64,000 bases of DNA from Pseudomonas sp. IB20 (GTDB taxonomy: Bacteria; Pseudomonadota; Gammaproteobacteria; Pseudomonadales; Pseudomonadaceae): positions 4,226,744 to 4,290,743 of the forward strand of contig NZ_CP046103.1 of the NCBI RefSeq assembly GCF_009707325.1, written 5' to 3'. Shown here one piece after another: positions 34,991 to 44,556 of this stretch. The position numbers and the translations under genes were made by a program. The stretch's first letter is position 1. Every line of letters begins with the position of its first letter. The notes under the pieces were generated by a model. It saw nothing but the letters and a program-made list of their open reading frames with translations. It ran no database searches and was not told where the DNA came from.

Positions 34991-35905
34991 TCAAGGGCGG
35001 TCGTCGACCTCCTTGCCGGTAGCGGCAGGAGGGATCAAGTCTTCGCTGTTGAGGTTCAGCCAGATCAGCACCACGTTAGCGATGTAGATCGACGAGTAGG
35101 TACCCGCCAGAACGCCGATGAACAGCGCCAGGGAGAAGCCCCACAGGTTGTCGCCACCGAAGATCATCAACGCACCAATCGCCAGCAAAGTGGAGATCGA
35201 CGTTGCCATGGTCCGCAGCAGGGTCTGGGTGGTGGAGATGTTGATGTTCTCGATCAACGTCGCTTTACGCAGCACGCGGAAGTTCTCACGAACCCGGTCG
35301 AATACCACGATGGTGTCGTTGAGCGAGTAACCAATGATCGCCAGCACCGCCGCCAATACCGTCAGGTCGAAGGTGATCTGGAAGTAGGACAGGATACCCA
35401 CGGTCACGATAACGTCGTGGATCAGCGACACAATCGCGCCGACGCCGAACTTCCACTGAAAGCGGAACGCCAGGTAGATCATGATGCCGGCCAGCGCCAT
35501 CAGCATGCCGAGGCCGCCTTGGTCGCGCAGCTCTTCACCCACTTGTGGGCCAACGAACTCAACACGCTTTACCGACGCCGGGTTGTCGCCGCCGACCTTC
35601 TGCAAGGCCTCAGCTACCTGGTGACCCAGTTGCGGGTCTTCACCAGGCATACGCACCAGCAGGTCGGTAGTCGCACCAAAGCTCTGCACGATGGCTTCGT
35701 GATAGCCAGCCTTGACTAGCTCGTTGCGCACCAGGGTAACGTCGGCCGGTTTCTCGTAGGTCAGCTCGATGAGCGTACCGCCGGTGAAGTCCAGACCGTA
35801 GTTCAGGCCCTTATGGAACCAGCTGAACAACGCCAGAACGGTAAGGAGCACGGTGACGCCGAACGCAACGTTGCGAACGCCCATGAAGTTGATTGTACGT
35901 AACAT
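34991..35905 (-). CDS. secF: Protein translocase subunit SecF
   Basis: 304 residues. Six transmembrane segments with a periplasmic loop after the first. Family signatures GLDFTGGTLIEL and GYSLNDTIVVFDRVREN. Works with SecD and YajC to pull proteins into the periplasm using proton-motive force. Nine bases after secD. Confidence 0.97.
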   Translation of the reverse strand: MLRTINFMGVRNVAFGVTVLLTVLALFSWFHKGLNYGLDFTGGTLIELTYEKPADVTLVRNELVKAGYHEAIVQSFGATTDLLVRMPGEDPQLGHQVAEALQKVGGDNPASVKRVEFVGPQVGEELRDQGGLGMLMALAGIMIYLAFRFQWKFGVGAIVSLIHDVIVTVGILSYFQITFDLTVLAAVLAIIGYSLNDTIVVFDRVRENFRVLRKATLIENINISTTQTLLRTMATSISTLLAIGALMIFGGDNLWGFSLALFIGVLAGTYSSIYIANVVLIWLNLNSEDLIPPAATGKEVDDRP

Positions 35906-35914
35906 GGCAGCCCC

Positions 35915-37786
35915 TTAAATCCACAACTTCTTGAAGTCACGCCCGCCAAAGATCAGGTTGACCATTGCGCGGGTCACCATGATGGCCGTGAACATCGAGG
36001 TAAAGATACCGAGGGACATGGTTACCGCAAAACCTTTGACGGGGCCGGTGCCCATGGCAAAGAGAATCCCGCCGACCAGCAAGGTGGTCAAGTTGGAGTC
36101 GAGAATCGCGGTAAATGCCCGGCCGAAGCCTTCGTTGATTGCACGCTGTACGGTCATGCCCGCCGCGATCTCTTCACGTATCCGCGAGAAGATCAGTACG
36201 TTGGCGTCTACCGCCATACCCATGGTGAGTACGATACCGGCGATACCAGGCAGGGTCAGCGTAGCGCCCAGCAGCGACATCAGCGCCAGCAGCATCACCA
36301 TGTTGCCCGCCAAGGCCACGGTGGCGATCACGCCGAAGAAACGGTAGATGGCGATGATGAACAGCGACACAAACAGCATGCCCCACAAGGCTGCATCGAT
36401 ACCTTTGGTGATGTTGTCGGCACCCAGGCTCGGGCCAATGGTACGCTCTTCAACGAAGTACATCGGCGCCGCCAGGCCACCAGCACGCAGCAACAGTGCC
36501 AGTTCGGACGATTCGCCCTGACCGTTCAGGCCAGTGATACGGAATTGAGCACCCAGCGGCGACTGGATGGTCGCCAGGCTGATGATCTTCTTCTCTTCTT
36601 TGAAGGTCTGCACCGGCACGTCTTTCTCGACGCCGTTGACCATTTGCTTGGTGTAGGTAGTGACTGGGCGCTGCTCGATGAAGATCACCGCCATGCTACG
36701 ACCGACGTTGCTGCGCGTGGCGCGGCTCATCAGTTCGCCGCCGTGGCCATCCAGACGGATGTTCACCTCAGGAGAGCCGTGCTGCGAGTCAAAACCCGCC
36801 TTGGCGTCAGTTACTTGGTCACCGGTGATGATCAAGCCACGCTCGATCAACGCAGGAGGACGGTTGCCTTCGCGGAACTCGAATTCTTCTGCAGTGGCGC
36901 GCGAAGCACCCGGCTCAGCCGCGAGGCGGAACTCCAGGTTGGCGGTTTTACCCAGGATACGCTTGGCTTCAGCGGTGTCCTGTACGCCCGGCAGCTCAAC
37001 CACGATGCGGTTGGCACCCTGACGCTGAACGATCGGCTCGGCCACACCCAGCTCGTTGACGCGGTTACGTACCGTGGTCAAGTTCTGCTTGATGGAGTAT
37101 TCGCGGATTTCCGCCAGCTTGGCTGGGGTCATCGCCAGACGCAGCACAGCTTGGCCATTGAGGTCAGCCGGTACGATGTCGAAATCGTTGAAGTTCTTGC
37201 GGATCAGTGCACGGGCCTGTTCGCGGGACGCTTCATCAGAGAAGCCCAGCTGGATGGCACCGTTGAGCTGCGGCAGGCTGCGATAACGCAGTTTCTCTTT
37301 ACGCAGCAAGCTCTTCACATCGCCTTCGTAGACTTTCAGGCGTGCGTCGAGGGCTTTGTCCATGTCGACTTCCAGCAGGAAGTGCACACCACCGGACAAG
37401 TCCAGGCCCAGCTTCATCGGGTGCGCGCCAATGCTGCGCAACCATTTTGGCGTGGTCTGTGCCAGGTTGAGTGCAACAACGTAGTCGTCACCCATGGCCT
37501 TGCGCACAACATCTTTGGCAGGTAATTGGTCTTCTGCCTTGGTCAGGCGCAGCAAGCCGCCCTTCGCATCAGCCGCCAACGTTGCCGCTTTAACCTGGAT
37601 GCCCGCGTCGGTGAGCGCTTTGCTCGCGCGTTCCAGGTCAGCCTGATTGACTTGCAGCGAAGTGCTGGCGCCAGTGATCTGGATCGCAGGGTCATCAGGA
37701 TAGAGATTGGGAGCGGAATAAATAAAACCGATCGCCAGCACCGCCAGGATCAGTACGTATTTCCACAGAGGGTATTTGTTCAGCAT
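35915..37786 (-). CDS. secD: Protein translocase subunit SecD
   Basis: 623 residues. One N-terminal transmembrane helix, a large periplasmic P1 domain (about 30-440) with GLDLSGGVHFLLEVD, then five helices with GMAVDANVLIFSRIREE. The ATG at 37786 is chosen; a GTG one codon earlier is also possible. Forms the SecDF complex. Confidence 0.97.
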   Translation of the reverse strand: MLNKYPLWKYVLILAVLAIGFIYSAPNLYPDDPAIQITGASTSLQVNQADLERASKALTDAGIQVKAATLAADAKGGLLRLTKAEDQLPAKDVVRKAMGDDYVVALNLAQTTPKWLRSIGAHPMKLGLDLSGGVHFLLEVDMDKALDARLKVYEGDVKSLLRKEKLRYRSLPQLNGAIQLGFSDEASREQARALIRKNFNDFDIVPADLNGQAVLRLAMTPAKLAEIREYSIKQNLTTVRNRVNELGVAEPIVQRQGANRIVVELPGVQDTAEAKRILGKTANLEFRLAAEPGASRATAEEFEFREGNRPPALIERGLIITGDQVTDAKAGFDSQHGSPEVNIRLDGHGGELMSRATRSNVGRSMAVIFIEQRPVTTYTKQMVNGVEKDVPVQTFKEEKKIISLATIQSPLGAQFRITGLNGQGESSELALLLRAGGLAAPMYFVEERTIGPSLGADNITKGIDAALWGMLFVSLFIIAIYRFFGVIATVALAGNMVMLLALMSLLGATLTLPGIAGIVLTMGMAVDANVLIFSRIREEIAAGMTVQRAINEGFGRAFTAILDSNLTTLLVGGILFAMGTGPVKGFAVTMSLGIFTSMFTAIMVTRAMVNLIFGGRDFKKLWI

Positions 37787-37848
37787 CACGCCGCCCGCTT
37801 ATAACGCGGGGCGCCTTGCGCGCCCCGTCGATTGGTAAAGGTTGTTAC

Positions 37849-38187
37849 TCAGATCGCTTTGAGCGTGCCTTTTGGCAGCGTGGCGGCGATGGCGCCCTTC
37901 TGGAACTTCATTTCTACGGTGTCGGAGACTTCCAGAACCACGAAAGCATCGGAAACCTTGGTGATCTTGCCGGCGATGCCGCCAGTGGTCACAACTTCGT
38001 CGCCTTTTTGCAGGCTGCCCAGCAGGTTTTTCTGCTCTTTGGCGCGCTTAGCCTGTGGACGCCAGATCATCAGGTAGAAGATGACCAGGAAGCCGACCAG
38101 GAAAATCCACTCAAAACCACCGCCCATAGGGCCGGCAGCGGCAGGCGCAGCGGCGTCAGCCATGGCATTAGAGATAAAAAAGCTCAT
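37849..38187 (-). CDS. yajC: Sec translocon accessory subunit YajC
   Basis: 112 residues with one transmembrane helix (about 27-46; FEWIFLVGFLVIFYLMIW) and a cytoplasmic SH3-like domain (GDEVVTTGGIAGKI). Part of the SecDF-YajC complex. Between tgt and secD on the same strand. Confidence 0.95.
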   Translation of the reverse strand: MSFFISNAMADAAAPAAAGPMGGGFEWIFLVGFLVIFYLMIWRPQAKRAKEQKNLLGSLQKGDEVVTTGGIAGKITKVSDAFVVLEVSDTVEMKFQKGAIAATLPKGTLKAI

Positions 38188-38230
38188 TTAGCACTCCAGT
38201 TGCAAATAGTGAATCTTAGGGTCGGAAAAC

Positions 38231-39355
38231 TCAGTCCAAGGGCGGCACAGGGAGCCCGCGCTTGGCATAGAAGGCATCGACGAAGGCGGCCAATGTACCC
38301 TGTTGAATAGCCTCGCGCAAACCAGCCATCAGGACTTGGTAGTGACGCAAATTGTGGATGGTATTCAACATGCTACCCAGCATTTCCCCGCACTTGTCCA
38401 GATGGTGCAGATAAGCACGCGAGAAGTTCTGGCAGGTGTAGCAGTCACAGGTGGGATCCAGCGGCGAATCATCATGGCGATGGAACGCGTTACGGATCTT
38501 CAGCACGCCTGTATCGATGAACAGATGCCCATTGCGGGCATTACGGGTTGGCATCACGCAATCGAACATGTCCACACCGCGGCGCACACCCTCTACGAGA
38601 TCTTCCGGTTTGCCAACGCCCATAAGGTAACGAGGTTTGTCAGCCGGCATCAGGCCCGGCAGGTAATCGAGCACCTTGATCATCTCGTGCTTGGGCTCGC
38701 CCACCGACAAACCGCCGATAGCCAGGCCATCAAAACCGATTTTATCCAGGCCTTCCAGCGAGCGCTTGCGCAGGCTTTCGTGCATGCCGCCCTGGACGAT
38801 ACCGAACAGCGCCGCCGTGTTGTCGCCGTGGGCGTTCTTCGAACGCTGAGCCCAACGCAGCGACAGCTCCATGGAAATGCGCGCCACGTCTTCATCCGCC
38901 GGGTACGGCGTGCATTCGTCGAAAATCATCACGATGTCGGAGCCCAGGTCGCGCTGCACCTGCATCGACTCTTCCGGGCCCATGAACACTTTGGAGCCGT
39001 CCACCGGCGAGGCGAAGGTCACGCCCTCCTCCTTGATCTTGCGCATGGCGCCCAGGCTGAACACCTGGAAACCACCGGAGTCGGTGAGAATCGGGCCTTG
39101 CCACTTCATGAAGTCATGCAGGTCGCCATGCTTCTTGATCACTTCCGTGCCCGGGCGCAGCCACAGGTGGAAGGTGTTGCCGAGGATGATCTCGGCGCCA
39201 GTGGCGACGATGTCACGCGGCATCATGCCTTTGACGGTGCCATAGGTGCCCACAGGCATGAAAGCCGGGGTTTCGACGGTGCCGCGAGGGAAGGTCAAAC
39301 GGCCGCGGCGAGCTTTACCATCCGTGGCCAGCAATTCAAACGACATACGACTCAT
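38231..39355 (-). CDS. tgt: Queuine tRNA-ribosyltransferase
   Basis: 374 residues. Exchanges guanine 34 for preQ1 in tRNAs with GUN anticodons. TIM barrel with the catalytic Asp region SGGFQVFSLG and zinc site CDCYTCQNFSRAYLHHL. The ATG at 39355 overlaps the queA stop as ATGA and has GAGG at good spacing. The alternative ATG at 39346, closer to the family N-terminus, has no such site. Confidence 0.96.
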   Translation of the reverse strand: MSRMSFELLATDGKARRGRLTFPRGTVETPAFMPVGTYGTVKGMMPRDIVATGAEIILGNTFHLWLRPGTEVIKKHGDLHDFMKWQGPILTDSGGFQVFSLGAMRKIKEEGVTFASPVDGSKVFMGPEESMQVQRDLGSDIVMIFDECTPYPADEDVARISMELSLRWAQRSKNAHGDNTAALFGIVQGGMHESLRKRSLEGLDKIGFDGLAIGGLSVGEPKHEMIKVLDYLPGLMPADKPRYLMGVGKPEDLVEGVRRGVDMFDCVMPTRNARNGHLFIDTGVLKIRNAFHRHDDSPLDPTCDCYTCQNFSRAYLHHLDKCGEMLGSMLNTIHNLRHYQVLMAGLREAIQQGTLAAFVDAFYAKRGLPVPPLD

Positions 39356-40401
39356 AAGGTTTCCTCTGGGCCGCGCGGCGCCGGGTTTCGAGTGATAAAC
39401 ATCGCATCACCGTAGCTGAAAAAACGGTACTCGTTGGCGATGGCGGCTTGATAAGCGGCCATGGTCTCCGGGTAACCGGCAAATGCCGACACCAGCATCA
39501 ACAGCGTGGATTCCGGCAAATGGAAGTTGGTCACCAGGCAATCGACCACATGGAACGGCCGGCCTGGGAAAATAAAGATATCGGTGTCACCACTGAACGG
39601 TTTGAGCACGCCATCACGCGCCGCACTCTCCAGCGAACGCACGCTGGTGGTGCCCACGGCAACCACCCGCCCGCCGCGCGCCTTGCACGCGGCCACGGCA
39701 TCCACGACTTCCTGGCTGACTTCCAGCCACTCGCTGTGCATGTGGTGGTCTTCGATGTTATCCACACGCACCGGCTGAAACGTCCCGGCCCCCACGTGCA
39801 GGGTCACATAGGCGCTTTCGACGCCCTTGGCGGCAATCGCGTCCAGCAGCAGTTGGTCGAAATGCAGCCCGGCCGTCGGCGCGGCCACAGCACCCAGGCG
39901 CTGGGAGTACACCGTCTGATAACGCTCGCGGTCCGAGTCTTCGTCGGGGCGGTCTATATAAGGAGGCAACGGCATATGGCCGACGCGCTCCAGCAGCGGC
40001 AACACCTCTTCGGCAAACTTGAGCTCGAACAGCGCGTCATGGCGCGCGACCATCTCGGCCTCACCACCGCCATCGATCAGGATGCTCGAACCCGGTTTCG
40101 GCGACTTGCTGGAGCGCACATGGGCCAGCACGCGATGGCTGTCCAGCACCCGCTCCACCAGAATTTCCAGCTTGCCGCCGGACGCTTTCTGGCCAAACAG
40201 CCGTGCCGGAATCACCCGGGTATTGTTGAACACCATCAAATCGCCTGGGCGTAAATGCTCAAGCAAATCAGTGAATTGACGGTGTGCGAGGGCACCGCTC
40301 ACCCCGTCCAGGGTCAGCAGTCGACTGGCGCGACGCTCGGCCAAAGGGTGGCGAGCGATCAGCGAATCAGGGAGCTCAAAAGTAAAGTCAGCAACGCGCA
40401 T
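39352..40401 (-). CDS. queA: S-adenosylmethionine:tRNA ribosyltransferase-isomerase
   Basis: 349 residues. Builds the epoxycyclopentane ring of queuosine on preQ1-tRNA, the step after Tgt. Family signatures FNNTRVIPARLFG, AAPTAGLHFDQ and NFHLPESTLLMLVSAFAG. First gene of the queA-tgt-yajC-secD-secF operon, coupled to tgt by ATGA. Confidence 0.96.
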   Translation of the reverse strand: MRVADFTFELPDSLIARHPLAERRASRLLTLDGVSGALAHRQFTDLLEHLRPGDLMVFNNTRVIPARLFGQKASGGKLEILVERVLDSHRVLAHVRSSKSPKPGSSILIDGGGEAEMVARHDALFELKFAEEVLPLLERVGHMPLPPYIDRPDEDSDRERYQTVYSQRLGAVAAPTAGLHFDQLLLDAIAAKGVESAYVTLHVGAGTFQPVRVDNIEDHHMHSEWLEVSQEVVDAVAACKARGGRVVAVGTTSVRSLESAARDGVLKPFSGDTDIFIFPGRPFHVVDCLVTNFHLPESTLLMLVSAFAGYPETMAAYQAAIANEYRFFSYGDAMFITRNPAPRGPEETL

Positions 40402-40509
40402 GATGGGGTTCGTCTAGCAGGGCCGGGAAGTCTAGCGGAAATAGTGAAAATAGACCATGAAACGTGATTGACCAACGGTAATCTCATCTCTATACTTCGC
40501 CGCCATTGA

Positions 40510-40594
40510 GCCCTGATGGCGGAATTGGTAGACGCGGCGGATTCAAAATCCGTTTTCGAAAGAAGTGGGAGTTCGATTCTCCCTCGGGGCACCA
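40510..40594 (+). tRNA. tRNA-Leu(CAA)
   Basis: 85 bases including the encoded CCA. The acceptor stem GCCCTGA/TCGGGGC pairs, the anticodon loop is TTCAAAA with CAA as anticodon (reads UUG), a long variable arm is present as in class II tRNAs, and the T arm has GTTCGATTC. Confidence 0.97.
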
Positions 40595-40603
40595 TCTTAA
40601 AGA

Positions 40604-40632
40604 AAGACCTTGAAATTCAAGGTCTTTTTTTT
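40604..40632 (+). terminator. Terminator after tRNA-Leu
   Basis: AAAGACCTTGAA pairs with TTCAAGGTCTTT, followed by Ts. Confidence 0.88.
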
Positions 40633-40688
40633 CGCCTGTAAAAAAGTGAGTATGCGCAGGCCAACGCAGACGTTGAGGAGCCGAGACC

Positions 40689-41018
40689 ATGGAATTGACG
40701 CTGGAAGCTGTTGCGCTTTTTGCTCTCAAGCTGGTGCATGAGACCGAAGGCGCGAGCCCGGTTCTGCGGGATGACCTGGTCATGGATGGGTATGAGCGCG
40801 AGGTGTTTGGGTTGTTGGTGCGCCAAGGGGATTTGGCCACGATTCAACGCAAGCTTGATGAGTGCATTGCCCAGACCTTGAATACCTTAGGCGGCGCCGA
40901 CACCGTACTCGGTCGCGAGCTGCATAAGCTGGCCACTGATGTGCAACAGGCCCCCAGCCTTGATGAGCTAAGCCCGCCGCTGACCACCCTCAAGGACTAT
41001 CTGAAAGATATCCAGTGA
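40689..41018 (+). CDS. Conserved hypothetical protein
   Basis: 109 residues, soluble, mostly helical by composition (MELTLEAVALFALKLVHETEG..LKDYLKDIQ). I do not recognise a domain. The start follows GAGGAG at good spacing. Its last 51 bases overlap the end of the convergent LysE-type gene, so the two transcripts share sense/antisense 3' ends. Confidence 0.7.
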   Translation: MELTLEAVALFALKLVHETEGASPVLRDDLVMDGYEREVFGLLVRQGDLATIQRKLDECIAQTLNTLGGADTVLGRELHKLATDVQQAPSLDELSPPLTTLKDYLKDIQ

Positions 41019-41627
41019 ATCAATGATCAACACACCGGCCAAGTAAACCATCAGCACCGCAACACCAGCGTCCAAGCATCGCCAGACCACGGGCGCGCGA
41101 AACAGCCAGGTCAAACGCTGACATCCCAACGCCAACAGCACAAACCACACCAACGATGCCGTCATGGCCCCTGTCGCGAACAGGGCTTGTTGGCCTGCGG
41201 GTTTGGCCGCACCGATAGAGCCGATCAGCACCACCGTATCCAGCCAGGCGTAGGGGTTGGCGAAGCCGAGCACTATCGCCGTGCGTAACAGCCCGCGTTG
41301 CGAATTGCCGCCTTGAGTGTCCGGCATGGACTGGTTGCGGATGCAGGCCAGCAAGCGCTGACCACCGAACCACAGCAGATAGGCCGCGCCGGACAAAAGC
41401 ATTATCGCCATCACCGCCGGCCAACTTTCCAGCACAGACCCTAACCCCGTCACGCCGATAGCGATCAGGAGGATATCGGCCAGCACACAAATAGCGACCA
41501 CCCACCAGATGGGACCACGGCCGACACCTTGGCGGATTACCAAGGTGTCTTTTGGGCCGGGGGCGGCGAACAGTCCGATGCCCAGGAGCAAACCTTCAAG
41601 GTACAGGGCGTTGAAGTGTGGAAACAT
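40968..41627 (-). CDS. LysE-family amino-acid exporter (ArgO-like)
   Basis: 219 residues, five to six transmembrane helices. The N-terminal LFAAPGPKDTLVIRQG is a variant of the LysE GPGP-type signature. Exports basic or other amino acids; substrate uncertain. Divergent from the helix-turn-helix/NBR1-like gene and convergent with the hypothetical gene before it. Confidence 0.82.
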   Translation of the reverse strand: MFPHFNALYLEGLLLGIGLFAAPGPKDTLVIRQGVGRGPIWWVVAICVLADILLIAIGVTGLGSVLESWPAVMAIMLLSGAAYLLWFGGQRLLACIRNQSMPDTQGGNSQRGLLRTAIVLGFANPYAWLDTVVLIGSIGAAKPAGQQALFATGAMTASLVWFVLLALGCQRLTWLFRAPVVWRCLDAGVAVLMVYLAGVLIIDSLDIFQIVLEGGQRRA

Positions 41628-41736
41628 GGAATGTTCGAGTCCGCGAGCGATAGATTACACGTTGCGGCGGGCAGGTTGTCCTTTTTAGCTAACAACGTAA
41701 CGACTTTCACCAAGGATTGGGGATGAGTAATCAACT

Positions 41737-42429
41737 ATGAGCATCAAGACGCGCGACACCCTCCGAGCGCTGGTCGTACGACGCAGCCGGGAACTGGGCA
41801 AATCCATGACCACCCTGGCCAAGGAAGCGGGCATATCCAGAACCTACCTCTACGGGTTGGCCGGTGGCGCCTCTAAAGATCCCTCGGTGCGCACACTGAT
41901 CAAGTTGGCCAAGGCGCTTCACGTTTCACCGCTGCTACTGTTCCGCTACTTCGCCGATTTGGCAGGCGCTCCGGTTGACGCTCACTCGATGGCTACCACC
42001 AACCGTGCTATCGGCCTGCTAGCCCCCAACGACGTTGCCGTCTTCAACGCAGACGTCACCACGCCAGACCAAACCGTCGTGTTACCCGGTGAGACGTTTC
42101 AGAAGACCTGGGAGATCCAAAACCTCGGCACCCGCCCCTGGCGCGGCCGCAAGTTGGTGCGAGTAGACGGCGAATACGTGATCGCCCGACGCACCGCCAC
42201 GGGTGCGCCATTGGAAGTGGTGATGGACACACACCTGCGCAGCCTGAACAACGAAATCCCGATTGCCGACACACTGCCCGGCCAGCCGGTGCACCTCACG
42301 GTGGAATTCGCCGCGCCCAAGGAAACCTGCACCGTCACGTCGATCTGGCGGATCGAGGATGAACACGGCCAGCCTTGCTACGGCCCCGCCTTCATCCTGC
42401 ATGTGATCGTCAACGTCATGGCCCGCTGA
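41737..42429 (+). CDS. Helix-turn-helix protein with NBR1-like (FW) Ig domain
   Basis: 230 residues. An N-terminal XRE-type helix-turn-helix (about 8-75; MTTLAKEAGISRTYLYGLAGG) is joined to an NBR1 Ig-like domain (about 105-228) with its tryptophans: TFQKTWEIQNLGTRPWRGRKL holds Trp125 and Trp135, and SIWRIED follows. In eukaryotes this domain is found in autophagy receptors; in bacteria its role is not established. No signal peptide. Between two LysE-family genes, and divergent from one of them, it could regulate them or bind DNA in response to a partner. Function unknown. Confidence 0.78.
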   Translation: MSIKTRDTLRALVVRRSRELGKSMTTLAKEAGISRTYLYGLAGGASKDPSVRTLIKLAKALHVSPLLLFRYFADLAGAPVDAHSMATTNRAIGLLAPNDVAVFNADVTTPDQTVVLPGETFQKTWEIQNLGTRPWRGRKLVRVDGEYVIARRTATGAPLEVVMDTHLRSLNNEIPIADTLPGQPVHLTVEFAAPKETCTVTSIWRIEDEHGQPCYGPAFILHVIVNVMAR

Positions 42430-42433
42430 GTAC

Positions 42434-43063
42434 CTACCCGCTAACCGCCATACGCACCGCCAAGCCCATCAGCACCGAGCCCATCAGCCAACGCTGCGCC
42501 ACCTGCCAACCCGGCCGGGTGACGAAGAACACCGCGATAGAGCCCACCATGATGGCGATCACCGAGTTAACGCTCACGCTGATGGCAATCTGCGTAAAAC
42601 CCAGGATCAGCGACTGCGTCAGCACACTGCCATGGCCGTTCGGGTCGATGAACTGCGGCAACAACGACAAATACATCACCGCCACTTTGGGGTTCAGCAG
42701 GTTGGTCACCAAGCCCATCATGAACAGCTTGCGCGGGCTGTCCTGGGGCAAGTCCCGCACTTGAAAGGGCGAACGGCCACCCGGCTTCACGGCCTGCCAG
42801 GCGAGGTACACCAGATACACTGCACCACCGAGCCGCAGCACGTCGTACGCAAAGGGCACCGCCATCACCAACGCGGTGATGCCCAATGCTGCGCAAAACA
42901 TATAAACCAGAAAACCCAACGCAACACCGCCGAGCGATATCAACCCGGCCTTACGCCCCTGGCAAATCGAGCGGGAAATGAGGTAAATCATATTCGGCCC
43001 GGGCGTGAGCACCATGCCGAGTGAGATCAGGCCATAAGCAAGCCAGCTGGACAGCTCGGGCAT
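42434..43063 (-). CDS. LysE/RhtB-family exporter
   Basis: 209 residues with about six transmembrane helices. The N-terminal LTPGPNMIYLISRSICQGRKAG is the RhtB signature. Exports amino acids such as homoserine, threonine or similar; substrate unknown. Converges on the NBR1-like gene with four bases between stops. Confidence 0.87.
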   Translation of the reverse strand: MPELSSWLAYGLISLGMVLTPGPNMIYLISRSICQGRKAGLISLGGVALGFLVYMFCAALGITALVMAVPFAYDVLRLGGAVYLVYLAWQAVKPGGRSPFQVRDLPQDSPRKLFMMGLVTNLLNPKVAVMYLSLLPQFIDPNGHGSVLTQSLILGFTQIAISVSVNSVIAIMVGSIAVFFVTRPGWQVAQRWLMGSVLMGLAVRMAVSG

Positions 43064-43197
43064 GGTGTCGCTCCTTAAGGTGTGTGCTGGGCGCCATGGT
43101 AGGGCGTTGAACAGCAGGCCGTTAGATACAGATCCGCGAGCAAAACGTCATACACACACGCAGGCGGTTACCGCCCCATTCACCCAAGGACAGGCAC

Positions 43198-43569
43198 ATG
43201 ATCGACTTCAACAACAAAGGCTTCTTCAAACTCAAGCAAAACAACGAATACGCCGAACGCGTATCAGCCCTGCTGCTCGACGGCGAAGAAGTCATCGACG
43301 CCTACAAAGCCATGCGCGATGGCGTGGTCTTCACCACCAAACGCATCATCGCGGTGAACGTGCAGGGGATTACCGGCAGCAAGAAGGACTTCACCTCGCT
43401 GCCGTACAAAAACATCGTCGCGTACTCGGTGGAAACGTCCGGCACGTTTGATCTGGATTCGGAGCTGGAGATTTACTTTTCGTCGCTGGGGAAAGTGAAG
43501 TTTGAATTCACCGGGAAGACTTCGATTGTGGAGATCTCGCGGATCATCTCCAAACACTTGCTGGGCTGA
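43198..43569 (+). CDS. PH-domain protein (bacterial PH type)
   Basis: 123 residues forming one bacterial pleckstrin-like domain (LLLDGEEVIDAYKAMRDGVVFTTKRIIAVNVQG). These are found in stress and membrane-associated proteins of unknown role. AAGGA lies before the ATG. No transmembrane segment. Stands alone between the RhtB gene and the protease gene. Confidence 0.82.
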   Translation: MIDFNNKGFFKLKQNNEYAERVSALLLDGEEVIDAYKAMRDGVVFTTKRIIAVNVQGITGSKKDFTSLPYKNIVAYSVETSGTFDLDSELEIYFSSLGKVKFEFTGKTSIVEISRIISKHLLG

Positions 43570-43710
43570 TCCCTTGTGCGCTTATTGTTTCTCAGTTGCT
43601 CAAGCCTGTCGCTCGGAAGCCCGCGACAGACAACGCAATTGACTGAAACAAGACTGCACAGGGAACTGTAGGCCTCAGCGGTACCACACAATGGTTCCTA
43701 TAGCCTTTGG

Positions 43711-44514
43711 GTGATAAGTCTTTTGGTCAACGCTCCCAGTCTCCTTCAACCGTTCCATAGCGCCACCTACGCGGACAACGCCTCAAGCCCTGAGGCGCAG
43801 TCTGTCAGCCCGATACGAACCAAGCGCAACGTGATCGACAAAACCAAGCTCTGGCCCAATGGTTCGACGCTCAAGATAGCGCTCTATGACGTTAACGAGG
43901 AGGAGGCAAAGGCGATAAAGGATGCGATCAACGAATGGAAGCCTTACGTCAATCTCAAGTTCGATTTCGTCCTGGGCGAGGAAGGCGACATCCGTATCGC
44001 TCTCAACCATATCAATAACACCTACGGCACTGCGGCAGGAATAGACGCGAAAAAAATACCGCCACACCTGCCCACAATGATCCTGCTGGACGACATCCAC
44101 TCACCCAAATTCCGCTTCGTGGCGCTGCATGAGTTCGGGCATGGCTTGGGCGCAATGCATGCTCACCAACACCCCGACTCAGGCATTCCTTGGGACAGGC
44201 AGAAGGCGTATGACCACCTGCTCAAGCGCTATGGTTGGACCCAGGATCTCGTCGACAAAAATATCTTGCCCTTGGAACGCAGTGATAAGTACAGCTACCA
44301 ACCTTACGACGGCGATTCGATAATGCATTACGAGGTCACCGACGACTGGACATCCGGCGGCTGGGGTCAATCGGAAAACTGGGACATCAGCGACGGCGAT
44401 AAAGCCCAAATGCAAGAGGCTTACCCCAAGCCAAAGCCACCTGTTCCGGCGCCTCTTTCCAAAGCGTTGCTTAGCGCCCGATTTGATGAGCCAACACAAT
44501 CGCTGACCGAGTGA
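43711..44514 (+). CDS. Astacin-like zinc metalloprotease
   Basis: 267 residues from a GTG at 43711. The metzincin zinc site HEFGHGLGAMHAHQHP (ligands His140, His144, His150; catalytic Glu141) and the astacin Met-turn SIMHY (Met205, Tyr207) are both present. No clear signal peptide is seen; the first 20 residues are only weakly hydrophobic, so export may use another route, or the start is misplaced. A Pro-rich tail follows the catalytic domain. Such enzymes cut external proteins or act as effectors. Followed by a strong bidirectional hairpin. Confidence 0.8.
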   Translation: MISLLVNAPSLLQPFHSATYADNASSPEAQSVSPIRTKRNVIDKTKLWPNGSTLKIALYDVNEEEAKAIKDAINEWKPYVNLKFDFVLGEEGDIRIALNHINNTYGTAAGIDAKKIPPHLPTMILLDDIHSPKFRFVALHEFGHGLGAMHAHQHPDSGIPWDRQKAYDHLLKRYGWTQDLVDKNILPLERSDKYSYQPYDGDSIMHYEVTDDWTSGGWGQSENWDISDGDKAQMQEAYPKPKPPVPAPLSKALLSARFDEPTQSLTE

Positions 44515-44556
44515 TGCCGGGCGAGTTTTTACCGACGCTTTGACTAACCGCTCGGC

